Shown here piece after piece: positions 8,913 to 17,863 of a stretch of DNA of 64,000 bases. The translations under genes and the position numbers were made by a program. The notes under the pieces are model-generated. The model ran no database searches. It was not told where the DNA came from and saw only the letters and a list, made by a program, of their open reading frames with translations. Source of the DNA: Chloroflexi bacterium HGW-Chloroflexi-2 (GTDB taxonomy: Bacteria > Chloroflexota > Anaerolineae > Anaerolineales > Anaerolineaceae); contig PHBY01000005.1 of NCBI GenBank assembly GCA_002840735.1, positions 62,001-126,000 on the forward strand. The letters are read 5' to 3'. Numbering within the stretch: the stretch's first letter is position 1; the number at the start of each line of letters is the position of its first letter.

Positions 8913-10196
8913 TTGCCAACAATTGATGATATAAAAAGACAATTACCACCAGAAACCAGGATCATTTTTGATTCTCTGTGGGAGAAATTACCGTCTGCAG
9001 AGAAGAAAACGTTCATTGATTTGTTGCAGGCATTTCCATCTAAAGCGAACATGTTGCAACTGCTCTTCAAATTGGGTTCCGACCATATGAAAATGGCGTT
9101 TGGAAACAAACACAGGATTGCCATTGTTGGTCCTGCTAATGTTGGCAAGTCAACTTTGTACAACCAGCTGATTCATCAAAATGAGGATAAAGCTGTCGTA
9201 GGTCCTTTACCTGGCACAACCCGCGCTACACAGGTTGCTGATGCAGGGATTTTTGCTGTGGTGGACACGCCTGGAGCAGATGCCATTGGTGAAGTGGGGG
9301 AACGCGAACGCCAGATTGCACTAGAAGCAGCTGCACAGGCTGATTTTCTGATCATTGTTTTTGATGCAATTCAAGGTATTAAGCAGACAGAGTTGGATCT
9401 ATATTTACGTCTGACGAATCTGGGAAAACCGTATGTGGTTGTGTTAAATAAACAGGATCTGGTAAAAAGAGAAATAAAAGTATTGGTGGATCATAGTGCC
9501 AAAGCCTTAAACCTGTCTGCTGATCAAATCCTGCCGGTGTCAGCGCGGAATGGCGAGAATATTCCAAATTTGATGAAAATGATAGCCGCGACTGAACCAG
9601 AGATCATTGTTGCATTGGGTCAGGCATTACCAGAATATCGCTGGCAGTTGGCATGGCGATCGATTGTTTCAGCGGCTTCTGTTTCAGCTGCGATTGCCTT
9701 AACACCATTGCCAATCATTGATTTTTTGCCACTTGTTGTTACACAATCGGTTATGGTATTGGGGATTGCCAGAATTTACAATTATAAAATTACATTGAAA
9801 AGGGCACGTGAACTTGTTGTATCTTTTGGTATAGGGTTTCTGGGTCGTTCTTTATTTTATGAGTTGAGTAAGTTTACCGGTCTCCCAGGTTGGTTACTTT
9901 CTGCCTCGATTGCGGTATCCATTACGGTGGTGATGGGATATGCAGCGGTCATTTGGTTTGAACGTGGCGAACGCTTATCCAATGAAAATGTTCAACAATT
10001 ATCTCGAGAGTTTACAAAGGTATTTGCTGATAATCTCAAAGGAATCCTCAAAAGAAAACCAGGTAAAAAAGGCAGGAAAGAAGTAATCGAAAAAATGCTG
10101 GCTAACTCAAAATTTGGGCAGGATCGCTCTGTGATTGATCAGAAATCTGAAGAAATTCTATTGTTACCCCCCGATGTTGAAGGAACGAGAACCTAG
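8913..10196 (+). CDS. Era-like GTPase with C-terminal membrane domain
   Basis: A 427-residue protein with TTG start; AAGGAG lies eight bases upstream. The GTPase domain has all G motifs: G1 GPANVGKST (73-81), G2 Thr in the GTTRA segment, G3 DTPGAD (118-123), G4 NKQD (179-182) and G5 SARNG (210-214). This is the Era/YqeH-like TRAFAC class that binds RNA or ribosomes or acts at membranes. After about residue 240 two to three hydrophobic segments (SAASVSAAIALTPLPIIDF, LPLVVTQSVMVLGIARIY, ASIAVSITVVMGYAAVIWF) indicate a membrane-bound C-domain of DUF697-like character. The tail is basic (GILKRKPGKKGRK). It is likely a membrane-associated GTPase; its target is unknown. Confidence 0.82.
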   Translation: MPTIDDIKRQLPPETRIIFDSLWEKLPSAEKKTFIDLLQAFPSKANMLQLLFKLGSDHMKMAFGNKHRIAIVGPANVGKSTLYNQLIHQNEDKAVVGPLPGTTRATQVADAGIFAVVDTPGADAIGEVGERERQIALEAAAQADFLIIVFDAIQGIKQTELDLYLRLTNLGKPYVVVLNKQDLVKREIKVLVDHSAKALNLSADQILPVSARNGENIPNLMKMIAATEPEIIVALGQALPEYRWQLAWRSIVSAASVSAAIALTPLPIIDFLPLVVTQSVMVLGIARIYNYKITLKRARELVVSFGIGFLGRSLFYELSKFTGLPGWLLSASIAVSITVVMGYAAVIWFERGERLSNENVQQLSREFTKVFADNLKGILKRKPGKKGRKEVIEKMLANSKFGQDRSVIDQKSEEILLLPPDVEGTRT

Positions 10197-10219
10197 ATTG
10201 AAGGATGTTGGATCAACTT

Positions 10220-10255
10220 CCATACCATGAGATTCCAGGGTATGGCAGTTTTTTT
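10220..10255 (+). terminator. Terminator after the GTPase gene
   Basis: CCATACC/GGTATGG stem with a 12-base loop, then CAG and seven Ts, between convergent genes. Confidence 0.7.
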
Positions 10256-10264
10256 CAGCAAAGC

Positions 10265-10948
10265 CTATGGTTTGATATCCAGACCACCGAAGAAGACTGT
10301 ACCGGTGATGATCAGGTCAGGGGTATCTTTTTGAGGGGTTATTTCCCTATGATTGTCACTTGACTCACCAAAGAAAGCGACGGTATTGATGTGTACATCC
10401 CAATGGGAAGGAACAAAGATATCAACGCTGCCAAACATGGTCGTTGTTTGAATGTAGGCTGGCGGTTGGGAAATACTGGCATCTCTCAGATCCAGTTTAG
10501 AACCTCCAAAAATGGCTGTCACTTCTGCATTTTTGAAATCACCAGAGGTTACCTTGCGATTTTGTTCGCTGAAGATTGAAAATACATTCATCTGACTACC
10601 AGGGGATTCTTCAAAACTATTGTGTGACTCACCCCGATGAAGAATGATCGAAACACCAATTAAGATCAGAATGGTCGGCCAGATCATGGATCCAAAGGTT
10701 GCCCAGGTTATGACATTGAGGGTTGCCAGCAACAGGAAAGTTCCAATTAATGTAATCAGCAACGGTCCAACCCAGGCACGAAACTGGTTAATAAATAATT
10801 GATAGAGACCAAGAATGATTAATAAGGCGGGTAAATATTTCCAGAAAGAATAATCCTGGAGATAACCAAGGTTCTGTGCTAAAAATAGAACACCTACTAC
10901 AATAATGACCAGACCCCAAAAAATTTGATTAAAATTACTCCTGCGCAT
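10265..10948 (-). CDS. LiaF-like membrane protein
   Basis: A 227-residue protein. The N-terminal half has four hydrophobic segments (starting IFWGLVIIVVGVLFLAQNL), matching the LiaI/LiaF-type transmembrane region. The C-terminal half (AEVTAIFGGSKLDLRD, TTTMFGSVDIFVPSHWDV, GTVFFGGLDIKP) is the repetitive beta domain of the LiaF C-terminus. In Bacillus, LiaF represses a cell-envelope-stress two-component system, but here no LiaRS pair is adjacent, so that role is not shown. AAGGAG lies just upstream of the ATG. It may be a general envelope-stress or membrane-organising protein. Confidence 0.8.
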   Translation of the reverse strand: MRRSNFNQIFWGLVIIVVGVLFLAQNLGYLQDYSFWKYLPALLIILGLYQLFINQFRAWVGPLLITLIGTFLLLATLNVITWATFGSMIWPTILILIGVSIILHRGESHNSFEESPGSQMNVFSIFSEQNRKVTSGDFKNAEVTAIFGGSKLDLRDASISQPPAYIQTTTMFGSVDIFVPSHWDVHINTVAFFGESSDNHREITPQKDTPDLIITGTVFFGGLDIKP

Positions 10949-11214
10949 TTTTACTCCTTCATTTATTCGGTTTGTGAAATCCAGAAATTATTCTGGTTAA
11001 TTGCGGATGGAATTATTGATTTTCGTTGTCCATTTTTCTAATTCCAATCATCAGCATTTTAGGTAACGATTACAATCTATAAGACTCTTTCAAAAATATA
11101 TACGGAAAATGTACTTAAAAGTAGCACCTAATCAATAACAATTAAAAACAGGGTTAAGCTTGTAAGAACCTATCACATCAATTTATAATCAATGCTAAGG
11201 TAGATATCAGGACT

Positions 11215-12123
11215 ATGGGTTTTCTAAAAATATCACCACAAAAAATTTTATTTTCCCCAACGATTAATCGTATTGGCTTGCACCTGGGGGAAGCGCTATC
11301 ACCAAAAGCCGGGAATTGGGTGGTTAAGCAATTAACAAACATCATTTCCCGCAAAAAAAACTTTGAACAAATTAAGGCAGTACGTGCCAATCAATGGGTA
11401 ATCAGTGGACAAACATTATCTGAGCAGGCTCTGGAAGAACGCGTGAGAGAGGTTTATTATTCCAGTGGTGTCAGTCTGTATGATTATTTTCACTGTATGC
11501 GTAAAGAAGATCGTATTCGAGCGTTAATCCAATTTGATGAAAACCTGCAATATTTTCTGAAACGTGTAAAAAGCGGTAAGGAACGCACCTTGGGATTGGT
11601 TTTACATATTGGAGCTTTTGACCTGAGCGGATATGCGATTGCCTTGAGAGGAGCCAGACCTTTGGTACTGGCTTATCCAAATCCGAATCCAGGTTACCAG
11701 TGGCAGAATGAATTACGGAAACAAGCCGGATTGGATGTTGACCCATTGACCATGGAATCCTTTCAACATGCGACTCGACATTTGCGTCAGGGTGGAACAG
11801 TGATTACCGGGGTGGATCGTCCCTGGCCAGGTGGACAATATCACCCGAAATTTTTTGGAAGACCAAGTGATATTCCAGTGACAACTATCCAGATGGCGAT
11901 CCGCACGGAAACACCGGTGATGCTGTTGGCTTGTATACGCCAACCAGATCACCGATATATATTGCGTGCATCCGAATTGATTGAATTACACAAACATCCT
12001 GATCGTGATGTAGAATTAGTTGAGAACACAGAACGTGTATTATCAGTTGCCGAAGGATTTATCAGCATTGCACCGGAACAATGGGCAATGTTTTATCCGG
12101 TATGGCCAGAAAAAAATGTTTGA
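11215..12123 (+). CDS. Lysophospholipid acyltransferase of the LpxL/PatA family
   Basis: A 302-residue protein with catalytic HX4D motif His131-x4-Asp136 (HIGAFD) and a following GTVITGVDRPWPGG segment, as in the LpxL/HtrB and mycobacterial PatA superfamily. These enzymes put a fatty acyl chain on a glycolipid or phospholipid headgroup. No lipid A genes are nearby and the organism appears to lack lipopolysaccharide, so a PatA-like role on a phosphatidylinositol-type glycolipid is more plausible. The downstream gene, six bases away, is a CDP-alcohol phosphatidyltransferase, which supports a lipid headgroup pathway. The ribosome binding site is weak, so the start is moderately sure. Confidence 0.75.
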   Translation: MGFLKISPQKILFSPTINRIGLHLGEALSPKAGNWVVKQLTNIISRKKNFEQIKAVRANQWVISGQTLSEQALEERVREVYYSSGVSLYDYFHCMRKEDRIRALIQFDENLQYFLKRVKSGKERTLGLVLHIGAFDLSGYAIALRGARPLVLAYPNPNPGYQWQNELRKQAGLDVDPLTMESFQHATRHLRQGGTVITGVDRPWPGGQYHPKFFGRPSDIPVTTIQMAIRTETPVMLLACIRQPDHRYILRASELIELHKHPDRDVELVENTERVLSVAEGFISIAPEQWAMFYPVWPEKNV

Positions 12124-12129
12124 GGAGAG

Positions 12130-12819
12130 ATGATGACACAGAAAGAACAAAAACATACACGGGTAAATAAGGCATTATTATCAACAGTGGAACGAGCAAC
12201 CCTTGCCTGGTTATCAAAAAGAATGCCATCCTGGGTTACGCCGGACAGGCTAACCTTCTTTGGTTTTCTGGGAACATTACTGATCGGCATCAGTTATTAT
12301 TTAACCAATCAAAACCCGGCATTTTTATGGTTGGCCAGTCTGGGATTAGTGATCAATTGGTTTGGGGATAGTCTGGATGGAACACTGGCTCGTTTCAGAA
12401 AAATCGAACGCCCTCGCTATGGATTTTTCATTGATCACGTGGTGGACGGGTTAAGCGAGGTAATCATCATGATTGGGATTGGACTCTCACCCTATGTTGA
12501 TTTCCGAATTGCGATGATTGCGCTTGTCGGATACTTATTGCTTGGCAATCTGGTTTATATTCTTACTTATGTAAGAAATGAATTCAGAATCTCGTATGCC
12601 GGACTCAGCCCAACAGAAGTACGCCTGATTTTGATTCTAACCAATGCATTGGTGTTTTTCTTTGGAAACGCCAAAATTCAGACCAGATTTGGACTTTACT
12701 CAGTTTATGATTTTGTCATCCTTCCATTGATTGTGCTGCTATTCAGCATTTATCTGGTCGTGACTTTCGTAAATGCCAGACAAATTGCAGAAGAGGAAGC
12801 AGTAACCAGACAGAAATAA
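12130..12819 (+). CDS. CDP-alcohol phosphatidyltransferase
   Basis: A 229-residue membrane enzyme with the family signature D80-x2-D83-G-x2-A-R88, Gly98, D102-x3-D106. It moves a phosphatidyl (or similar) group from a CDP-lipid to an alcohol such as glycerol phosphate, inositol phosphate or serine. About five hydrophobic segments follow the signature. Start ATG follows GAGGAGAG. It forms an operon with the upstream acyltransferase, the same pairing as PgsA1-PatA in mycobacterial phosphatidylinositol mannoside synthesis. The acceptor alcohol is not determinable here. Confidence 0.82.
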   Translation: MMTQKEQKHTRVNKALLSTVERATLAWLSKRMPSWVTPDRLTFFGFLGTLLIGISYYLTNQNPAFLWLASLGLVINWFGDSLDGTLARFRKIERPRYGFFIDHVVDGLSEVIIMIGIGLSPYVDFRIAMIALVGYLLLGNLVYILTYVRNEFRISYAGLSPTEVRLILILTNALVFFFGNAKIQTRFGLYSVYDFVILPLIVLLFSIYLVVTFVNARQIAEEEAVTRQK

Positions 12820-12827
12820 ACTTGCGA

Positions 12828-13268
12828 TCAACGGCTAATTTTAACTGGTCTGGAAATATCTTTGGATAACAAAACCAGTTCTGGGCGTGTAAACCAGCCT
12901 TTTTTTTGCCAGAAATCCAGACCGGATTGATTGTCTGCATATACATGGATGTGGCAGCGCTCGATACCGATTTCAGCAAACGTTTCCATGCATTGAGTCA
13001 ATAACGCCTGGCCATATCCGTTATTACGATATTCTCTGTTTACCGCCAGATGATAAATTGCCCCGCGTCTACCATCATGACCGCCAAGCACAGCTCCTAT
13101 GATTTTGTCATCATCCAGAATAACAAAACTCAAACCGGGGTTGCGCTTAAGAAAAGCATCCAGATTGACCGGTGAATCAGCCTCACTCAAACCGATATTT
13201 TCTGTGTTGCTCCACAGATCGATTAATTGGGGGTAATCACCCATACCCATCAATCGAATATTGATCAT
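12828..13268 (-). CDS. GNAT-family N-acetyltransferase
   Basis: A 146-residue single-domain acetyltransferase. Motif A, the acetyl-CoA pyrophosphate loop, is seen as NREYRNNGYGQALL (R-x-x-G-x-G). The C-terminus (CHIHVYADNQSGLDFWQKKGW) is the usual final strand and helix. The size fits RimI/YpeA-like members, which acetylate small molecules or protein N-termini; the substrate is unknown. The start overlaps the stop of the upstream DUF4013 gene by 4 bases, so the two are co-translated. Confidence 0.82.
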   Translation of the reverse strand: MINIRLMGMGDYPQLIDLWSNTENIGLSEADSPVNLDAFLKRNPGLSFVILDDDKIIGAVLGGHDGRRGAIYHLAVNREYRNNGYGQALLTQCMETFAEIGIERCHIHVYADNQSGLDFWQKKGWFTRPELVLLSKDISRPVKISR

Positions 13269-14047
13269 GTAGCGCGTAAGACCTCAGTTTCAGGAACCGC
13301 AAGCGGCACAGGTTTTTCTTCGCGATATGCCTGCGCAAATAAAGGTATCGTCCAGAGTCCTACCAGAAATGTTAGCGGTGCCATGGCAAAAGGTATGACA
13401 AAACACAGGACAACCGACATATACAATGCAGAAAATGCCATCATCATAAAATAATAAAAGCCAAATAAAAAGATGATTGCCACCAGGAAACCGAGGAAAT
13501 TCTTTTTCAGCACCGGCCACCATTGGCTGACATGAAAGGCGGAAGAAAATTTACCCGTGTGAACTACATGCATTAACCCGGCTGGCAGAAAAACAAACTC
13601 GACCAATGCCAGCAGGATTCCAATAAACATTGTCAGAAAAAGGACCCCCATTCCGAAAAATGGTAAGATGATGCTCCATACAGGTGGGTTGACAGACTCT
13701 TCAAATGCTGCCAGACCAATAAAGCTTACGAAATAAACGAAATATCCGATGGAAAAGATGATGATTAATGGGATCGAACACAGCAGCAGCGCAACAAACC
13801 ATTTGAAACCATCTCTTAAATATTCTCCCCACTGATCCCAATCCGGCATAGCGAGTTCACCATCGCCATCGATGATTCGTTTGGCAATGTGCATGATGTA
13901 CCCTAAAACGATCAATAAAGGCAAAATCGGAATGATAGCGGAAGAAAAGATCAATAAGCTGCCAATCAGAATTTTTGAGCCTGATTTTTTATCTTTAAAG
14001 GGATAGGACAGCAGGTTCTTTAAATTCATTAATGAGGGAGATTCCAT
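13265..14047 (-). CDS. DUF4013 polytopic membrane protein
   Basis: A 260-residue membrane protein with about five hydrophobic segments. The pattern LPLLIVLGYIMHIAKRIIDGDGELAMPDWDQW followed by DGFKWFVALLLC is characteristic of DUF4013 proteins, whose function is unknown. The start was placed at ATG 14047, which has AAGGA eight bases upstream. An in-frame ATG at 14074 has no ribosome binding site. It is translationally coupled to the GNAT gene. Confidence 0.75.
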   Translation of the reverse strand: MESPSLMNLKNLLSYPFKDKKSGSKILIGSLLIFSSAIIPILPLLIVLGYIMHIAKRIIDGDGELAMPDWDQWGEYLRDGFKWFVALLLCSIPLIIIFSIGYFVYFVSFIGLAAFEESVNPPVWSIILPFFGMGVLFLTMFIGILLALVEFVFLPAGLMHVVHTGKFSSAFHVSQWWPVLKKNFLGFLVAIIFLFGFYYFMMMAFSALYMSVVLCFVIPFAMAPLTFLVGLWTIPLFAQAYREEKPVPLAVPETEVLRAT

Positions 14048-14103
14048 AATCACATCCTTTTTGGTTTTGTGCATCGCTCAAATTTATTGTATTACAAACA
14101 TAG

Positions 14104-15048
14104 TTAAAAAGAAATTTTTACTGGAGATAACTGATGCTGATGTTCATGGTAAAAAGTAGATAAGGCTTGCGCGTCGATGAACCCTTCCGCAGCTCCGATA
14201 CTACCGATTTTGTATGAGGCAAACAGAACAGCATTTTGCAGGGATAGGATCGGGTCGTTGGTCGATTGGTATGTATGTAAAAAAGCTGAGAAAAGGGCAT
14301 CTCCAGCACCAATGGTATTCAGGATGGGCCGGGTCTGAATGGCTGGAATTTGAGTAATGGATCTTGTCTCCAATAATCCCAACATGGCTCCCTGATCGCC
14401 CAACCCGATCACAATGATGCCGTTATGGTAGTGATCCCAAAGCGCTTGGATGAACGCCTGGGGTGAACTGCTCAACTGTTCATGACTGAGGAAGAGGATA
14501 TCCGCCGCTGCCATAAAATCGTGATTGTAAGGGTCATTCAGATCCTGGACGGCATGTACATCCGTAGCGATGGTTTTACTATTTGTCCTGGCGACCTCCA
14601 GAAGTTGTCGGTTGAAATTAATATTGCATAAGGCACACAGATCACATTCGGAGATAGCTTGCTCGAATAGATCCAATGGGTAGTTGCGCTCTTGAATATC
14701 TTTGAGATCGGTGTGAATCTGCCGGCGACCGCTCTTCTCGTAAATAATAACGGATTGCGCTGTTTGAGGGAGTTCTGATATGACATATTGATCTGAAACA
14801 CCCATGTTGGTGCATTCCTGACGGATGATGGACGCATAAAAATCTTGTCCGATCAACGACAGGAAATTCACCTCATTGCCAAGTATGGTGAGTGCTTTCG
14901 CCAGGTTGAAACCAACCCCGGATATGGTAGTACGTACACCATAGAATGGGTAGGAAACTGGAAAATAATGAAGTGGAAATTGATCAATTTTTAAAGTTGT
15001 TTCAATGTTGATCAATCCGGAAACCAGAATTTTCTTCATTTTGCTCAT
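14104..15048 (-). CDS. PfkB-family carbohydrate or nucleoside kinase
   Basis: About 314 residues. The ribokinase/PfkB fold is shown by SGVGFNLAKALTILG (N-terminal substrate loop) and by GAGDALFSAFL near the C-terminus, where the Asp is the catalytic base and the Gly-Ala-Gly forms the anion hole. Such kinases phosphorylate sugars, nucleosides or related alcohols with ATP. The open frame extends to 15087 but would overlap the preceding gene, so ATG 15048 (or 15039) is preferred; neither has a strong ribosome binding site. It probably forms an operon with the upstream zinc-ribbon/SH3 gene, ten bases away. Substrate unknown. Confidence 0.78.
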   Translation of the reverse strand: MSKMKKILVSGLINIETTLKIDQFPLHYFPVSYPFYGVRTTISGVGFNLAKALTILGNEVNFLSLIGQDFYASIIRQECTNMGVSDQYVISELPQTAQSVIIYEKSGRRQIHTDLKDIQERNYPLDLFEQAISECDLCALCNINFNRQLLEVARTNSKTIATDVHAVQDLNDPYNHDFMAAADILFLSHEQLSSSPQAFIQALWDHYHNGIIVIGLGDQGAMLGLLETRSITQIPAIQTRPILNTIGAGDALFSAFLHTYQSTNDPILSLQNAVLFASYKIGSIGAAEGFIDAQALSTFYHEHQHQLSPVKISF

Positions 15049-15058
15049 CAATGATGAT

Positions 15059-15730
15059 TTATGGGATCGGGATGACCCAATACCCATTCACATCACCTTC
15101 AGCGGTCCAGCCTTCCAGGCTGGTTGCGATTTCACGCACTTTCCACCAGATCCAGCCTTCTGCACAGGCAGGACCTTCCAGAATTTCTACCTTTCCTCCC
15201 GGGTCAATAAAACCAACGATATTGGCAGAAGTGGAAGGTTGTTCACGAACGCGATTGGGTAAGGAGGGTTCAAGCGCGATTTGGGCTTGCATACCCACAC
15301 GCAATTGAGAAAGATAATCATAACCTGGGCAGGCATCCCAGACACCCGGTGTGGCTGAAGGTTCTGGAAGTTCAGAGGTGGATGTTACATCAATCATTGG
15401 TTCTTCTGTTGCCGTGGGAACGGGTGTGTTGTTTTCAGCAAAACGGGTTGCTAATGGGGCTAAAGTCAGAGAGGGGACGATAACGGGTGCCTGTTCACCA
15501 GGAGAAAAATTGCCACTCAGGAAACGAGGTAAAACGAATATGGATAACAAAATACAGGCAATCAGCACCATTATCCCGGCTGCAATCGCCAGGCCAACCA
15601 GCACTTTTCGATTATCCTTTTGAGGTTCAGGTTTGGTGGTGATGTAAATCGGTAAACCGGTATCTGGGCAGTATTCAAGTGTTGCTTGATGATAATGACC
15701 ACAATGTGGGCATCGAACAAGTGGATTCAT
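15059..15730 (-). CDS. Membrane protein with zinc ribbon and extracellular SH3b domain
   Basis: A 223-residue protein. Residues 8-21 contain CPHC and a further Cys (CPDTG), a cytoplasmic zinc ribbon. One transmembrane segment follows (VGLAIAAGIMVLIACILLSI). Outside, a Thr/Pro/Glu-rich linker leads to a bacterial SH3 domain (LPNRVREQPSTSANIVGFI, VEILEGPACAEGWIWWKV, GWTAEGD). Bacterial SH3 domains often bind peptidoglycan. GGAGGGG lies upstream of the ATG. It is a probable envelope sensor or anchor of unknown function. Confidence 0.75.
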   Translation of the reverse strand: MNPLVRCPHCGHYHQATLEYCPDTGLPIYITTKPEPQKDNRKVLVGLAIAAGIMVLIACILLSIFVLPRFLSGNFSPGEQAPVIVPSLTLAPLATRFAENNTPVPTATEEPMIDVTSTSELPEPSATPGVWDACPGYDYLSQLRVGMQAQIALEPSLPNRVREQPSTSANIVGFIDPGGKVEILEGPACAEGWIWWKVREIATSLEGWTAEGDVNGYWVIPIP

Positions 15731-15776
15731 CTTGTTCCCCTCCAGTAATATGGAATTTTCTAAGAAAGGTTATATT

Positions 15777-15865
15777 GTATCATCTCAATTAATCGTGGTA
15801 AGCGGGTGTTTTTGCCGTGCAGGCGCACGGCAAAAACACCCTACCACTAATTATTGAAAGGATAG
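15777..15865 (-). mobile_element. Miniature inverted-repeat element, copy 1
   Basis: An 89-base element with ends GTATCATCTCAATTA and (reverse) CTATCCTTTCAATAA. It contains a 17-bp perfect hairpin (15804-15820 with 15825-15841, loop AGGC). It is flanked by the perfect 8-base direct repeat GTTATATT (15769-15776 and 15866-15873). Relative to the other two copies it is inverted. It lies between the end of the RNase J gene and the next gene, and encodes no protein. Confidence 0.9.
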
Positions 15866-15984
15866 GTTATATTAATTGTACAGGAAAGTCAATCGAAAGG
15901 ATAATCATAAACGGATCATGAAAATGGAAAAAATCACACACCTGATAGCAGATGCGTGATTCAAGATTTAAATCAATTGGAGGA

Positions 15985-17625
15985 TTAAATTTCGTTTACA
16001 GAAACGACAACCAGAGGTCGCCGACGGGTTTCCGTGTAAATCACATTGCGAACTGCTTTTTCAACGTCCTTTTGAAGATGTCCATTCGCATACAAAACGG
16101 CATCTTCAATTTTGCTTCGAGTTAGAGATTTGAATTCCTCTTCATCACGTGTCATCAGAAAACCACCTGTGACAATATTAGGAATACCAACGATATCCCC
16201 ATCCTTCGTCAGGGTAAGATTGATCAACACAACCCCTTCCTGAGACATCATTTCGCGTTCACGCATAATATCCGGGCTGATATCACCTACATTGGAACCA
16301 TCTACAAAAATGTAACTGGCTGGAACATTATTACTGCGTTTCAAACGGTGTGGGGTTAATTCGATCGCCTGGCCATTCAAAATGACTTCAATATTCTCAG
16401 CTGGAACGCCAACTTCCTGAGCGATGCGGGCATGTTGTTTGAGATGTTTCAACTCGCCATGGATGGGGATGAAGAATTTCGGTTTAGTAAGGTGTAATAA
16501 AAGTTTCATCTCTTCCTGGCTGGCATGTCCGGAGACATGCACTGCTGCAATGGCTTCGTAGATGACATTGGCGCCACGCTCAAAGAGCTTGTTGATGGTG
16601 CGGCTGACACTCTCTTCATTACCCGGAATGGGATGAGAGGAGAGCACGATCGTATCACCAGAAATGACATCGAATTGCCGGTTTTTGCCCATGGCTAATC
16701 GGCCTAATATAGAAGTTGGTTCGCCCTGTGAACCAGTACACATAATCACTACTTTTGATTTGGGCATATTCAATGCCTGTTCAATGGGGATAACCAACTC
16801 GTCTTTGATGTTCAGGTAACCCAATTTGCGGGCGATTCTGGCATTATCCACCATACTGGTACCGGCGAATGCCAGTTTGCGGCCATAGCGTTCGGTTGTG
16901 TTGGCAACCTGCTGCATACGCGAGATCAGTGAAGCAAAGCTGGCAATGATGATACGATCTTTGGCTTCGCGAAAGACTTTGTCGAAGGCAGGTTCAATCA
17001 CCTGTTCGGAAGGTGTCCAGCCAGATCGTTCCGCATTGGTGGAATCAGCCAGTAAAGCCAGAACGCCTCTTTTGGAGAAATCAGCCAGTTTGGAATAATC
17101 AGTTGGCCAGCCATCGACCGGCGTATGATCAAATTTGTAATCGCCAGAATGGACGATTAAACCAACCGGGGTCTGAATTCCCAGGCCGATGCCATCCGGA
17201 ATGGAGTGGCAAACATGGAATGTTTCCACAGAAAAATAACTGCCGACCTGTACGGTATCGCCAGCTTTAATGGTGTGAATATCAGCACGGTCTAACAACC
17301 CTCCACGCGTCAGCTTATTTTCCAATAAACCGGTTGTCAAGGCTGTGGCATAGATCGGTGCCTGGATATCATCCAGAATATGTTTGATTGCGCCGGTATG
17401 GTCTTCATGCCCGTGGGTGATGAAGATACCTTTGACCCAATCCTTTTTGTCTTTAAGATATGAGATATCCGGGATGATATAGTCGATTCCCAGCATATCA
17501 TTTTCGGGGAACATTAAGCCTGTGTCTACAATCAGGATTTCCCGATTGTATTCATAGACCATCATGTTACGGCCCACTTCCCCCATACCTCCCAGGGGAA
17601 TGATTCGTAATGGTATTGAATTCAT
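15985..17625 (-). CDS. rnj: Ribonuclease J
   Basis: A 546-residue metallo-beta-lactamase/beta-CASP ribonuclease. The zinc motif HGHEDH is at residues 71-76, followed by SGDYKFDH and, in the beta-CASP part, the ADSTNAERSG and HVSGHAS motifs. RNase J has 5'-3' exonuclease and endonuclease activity and is a main mRNA-decay and rRNA-maturation enzyme in bacteria that use it instead of RNase E. Length is typical. The start has AAAGGA fourteen bases upstream, rather far. Between it and dnaA lies a probable structured leader RNA and a dyad, suggesting regulated expression. Confidence 0.95.
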   Translation of the reverse strand: MNSIPLRIIPLGGMGEVGRNMMVYEYNREILIVDTGLMFPENDMLGIDYIIPDISYLKDKKDWVKGIFITHGHEDHTGAIKHILDDIQAPIYATALTTGLLENKLTRGGLLDRADIHTIKAGDTVQVGSYFSVETFHVCHSIPDGIGLGIQTPVGLIVHSGDYKFDHTPVDGWPTDYSKLADFSKRGVLALLADSTNAERSGWTPSEQVIEPAFDKVFREAKDRIIIASFASLISRMQQVANTTERYGRKLAFAGTSMVDNARIARKLGYLNIKDELVIPIEQALNMPKSKVVIMCTGSQGEPTSILGRLAMGKNRQFDVISGDTIVLSSHPIPGNEESVSRTINKLFERGANVIYEAIAAVHVSGHASQEEMKLLLHLTKPKFFIPIHGELKHLKQHARIAQEVGVPAENIEVILNGQAIELTPHRLKRSNNVPASYIFVDGSNVGDISPDIMREREMMSQEGVVLINLTLTKDGDIVGIPNIVTGGFLMTRDEEEFKSLTRSKIEDAVLYANGHLQKDVEKAVRNVIYTETRRRPLVVVSVNEI

Positions 17626-17671
17626 TGTTGTTAAAATTTCCTTTTCTATTTGTAAAGTTCTAAATTTTCAT

Positions 17672-17686
17672 CACAGTCATACTGTG
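17672..17686. promoter_or_regulatory. CACAGT-N3-ACTGTG dyad upstream of rnj
   Basis: A perfect 6-bp inverted repeat with a 3-base spacer, 47 bases before the rnj start and between the terminator-like element and the gene. On the minus strand a TTGACC hexamer lies just upstream of it, so a regulator bound here could block a promoter. Regulator unknown. Confidence 0.4.
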
Positions 17687-17702
17687 TTAGGGTCAATCAT
17701 TG

Positions 17703-17829
17703 TGAGAATAAAAAAAATCCCACGGTGGTATTCAGCCGGGGGATTGAGCATCGATCATACCAAGAATGGAACCAATAAACTTTCTCACGTCAAATGCCGC
17801 ATAGCGACGTTACCACTTTCAAATTGCTT
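17703..17829 (-). ncRNA. Putative structured leader RNA or small RNA upstream of rnj
   Basis: A strong promoter (17835-17863) would start an RNA of about 125 bases that ends in a terminator: AATCCC/GGGATT with an inner CGG/CCG stem and eight Ts. A GTGGTA near the 5' end can pair with TACCAC, which overlaps the terminator loop and stem. The two pairings exclude each other, as in attenuators and riboswitches. ACGTC and GACGT form another local stem. I do not recognise a known family (6S, SRP, T-box and common riboswitches were considered). It could control RNase J synthesis or be an independent small RNA. Confidence 0.5.
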
Positions 17830-17834
17830 CCGCA

Positions 17835-17863
17835 AGTTTAACACATGCAGGTCGATTTGTCAA
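17835..17863 (-). promoter_or_regulatory. Strong promoter between dnaA and rnj
   Basis: On the minus strand TTGACA (17858-17863), a 17-base spacer and TAAACT (17835-17840). It lies just after the dnaA stop and reads toward the putative leader RNA and rnj. Confidence 0.65.

Noticed and set aside
17703-17829. 6S RNA, SRP RNA, 5S rRNA, T-box or tRNA
   Set aside because: None of the conserved cores is present: no SRP GGAAG-GCAGC loop, no 5S pattern, no T-box stem I. Left as an unclassified structured RNA.
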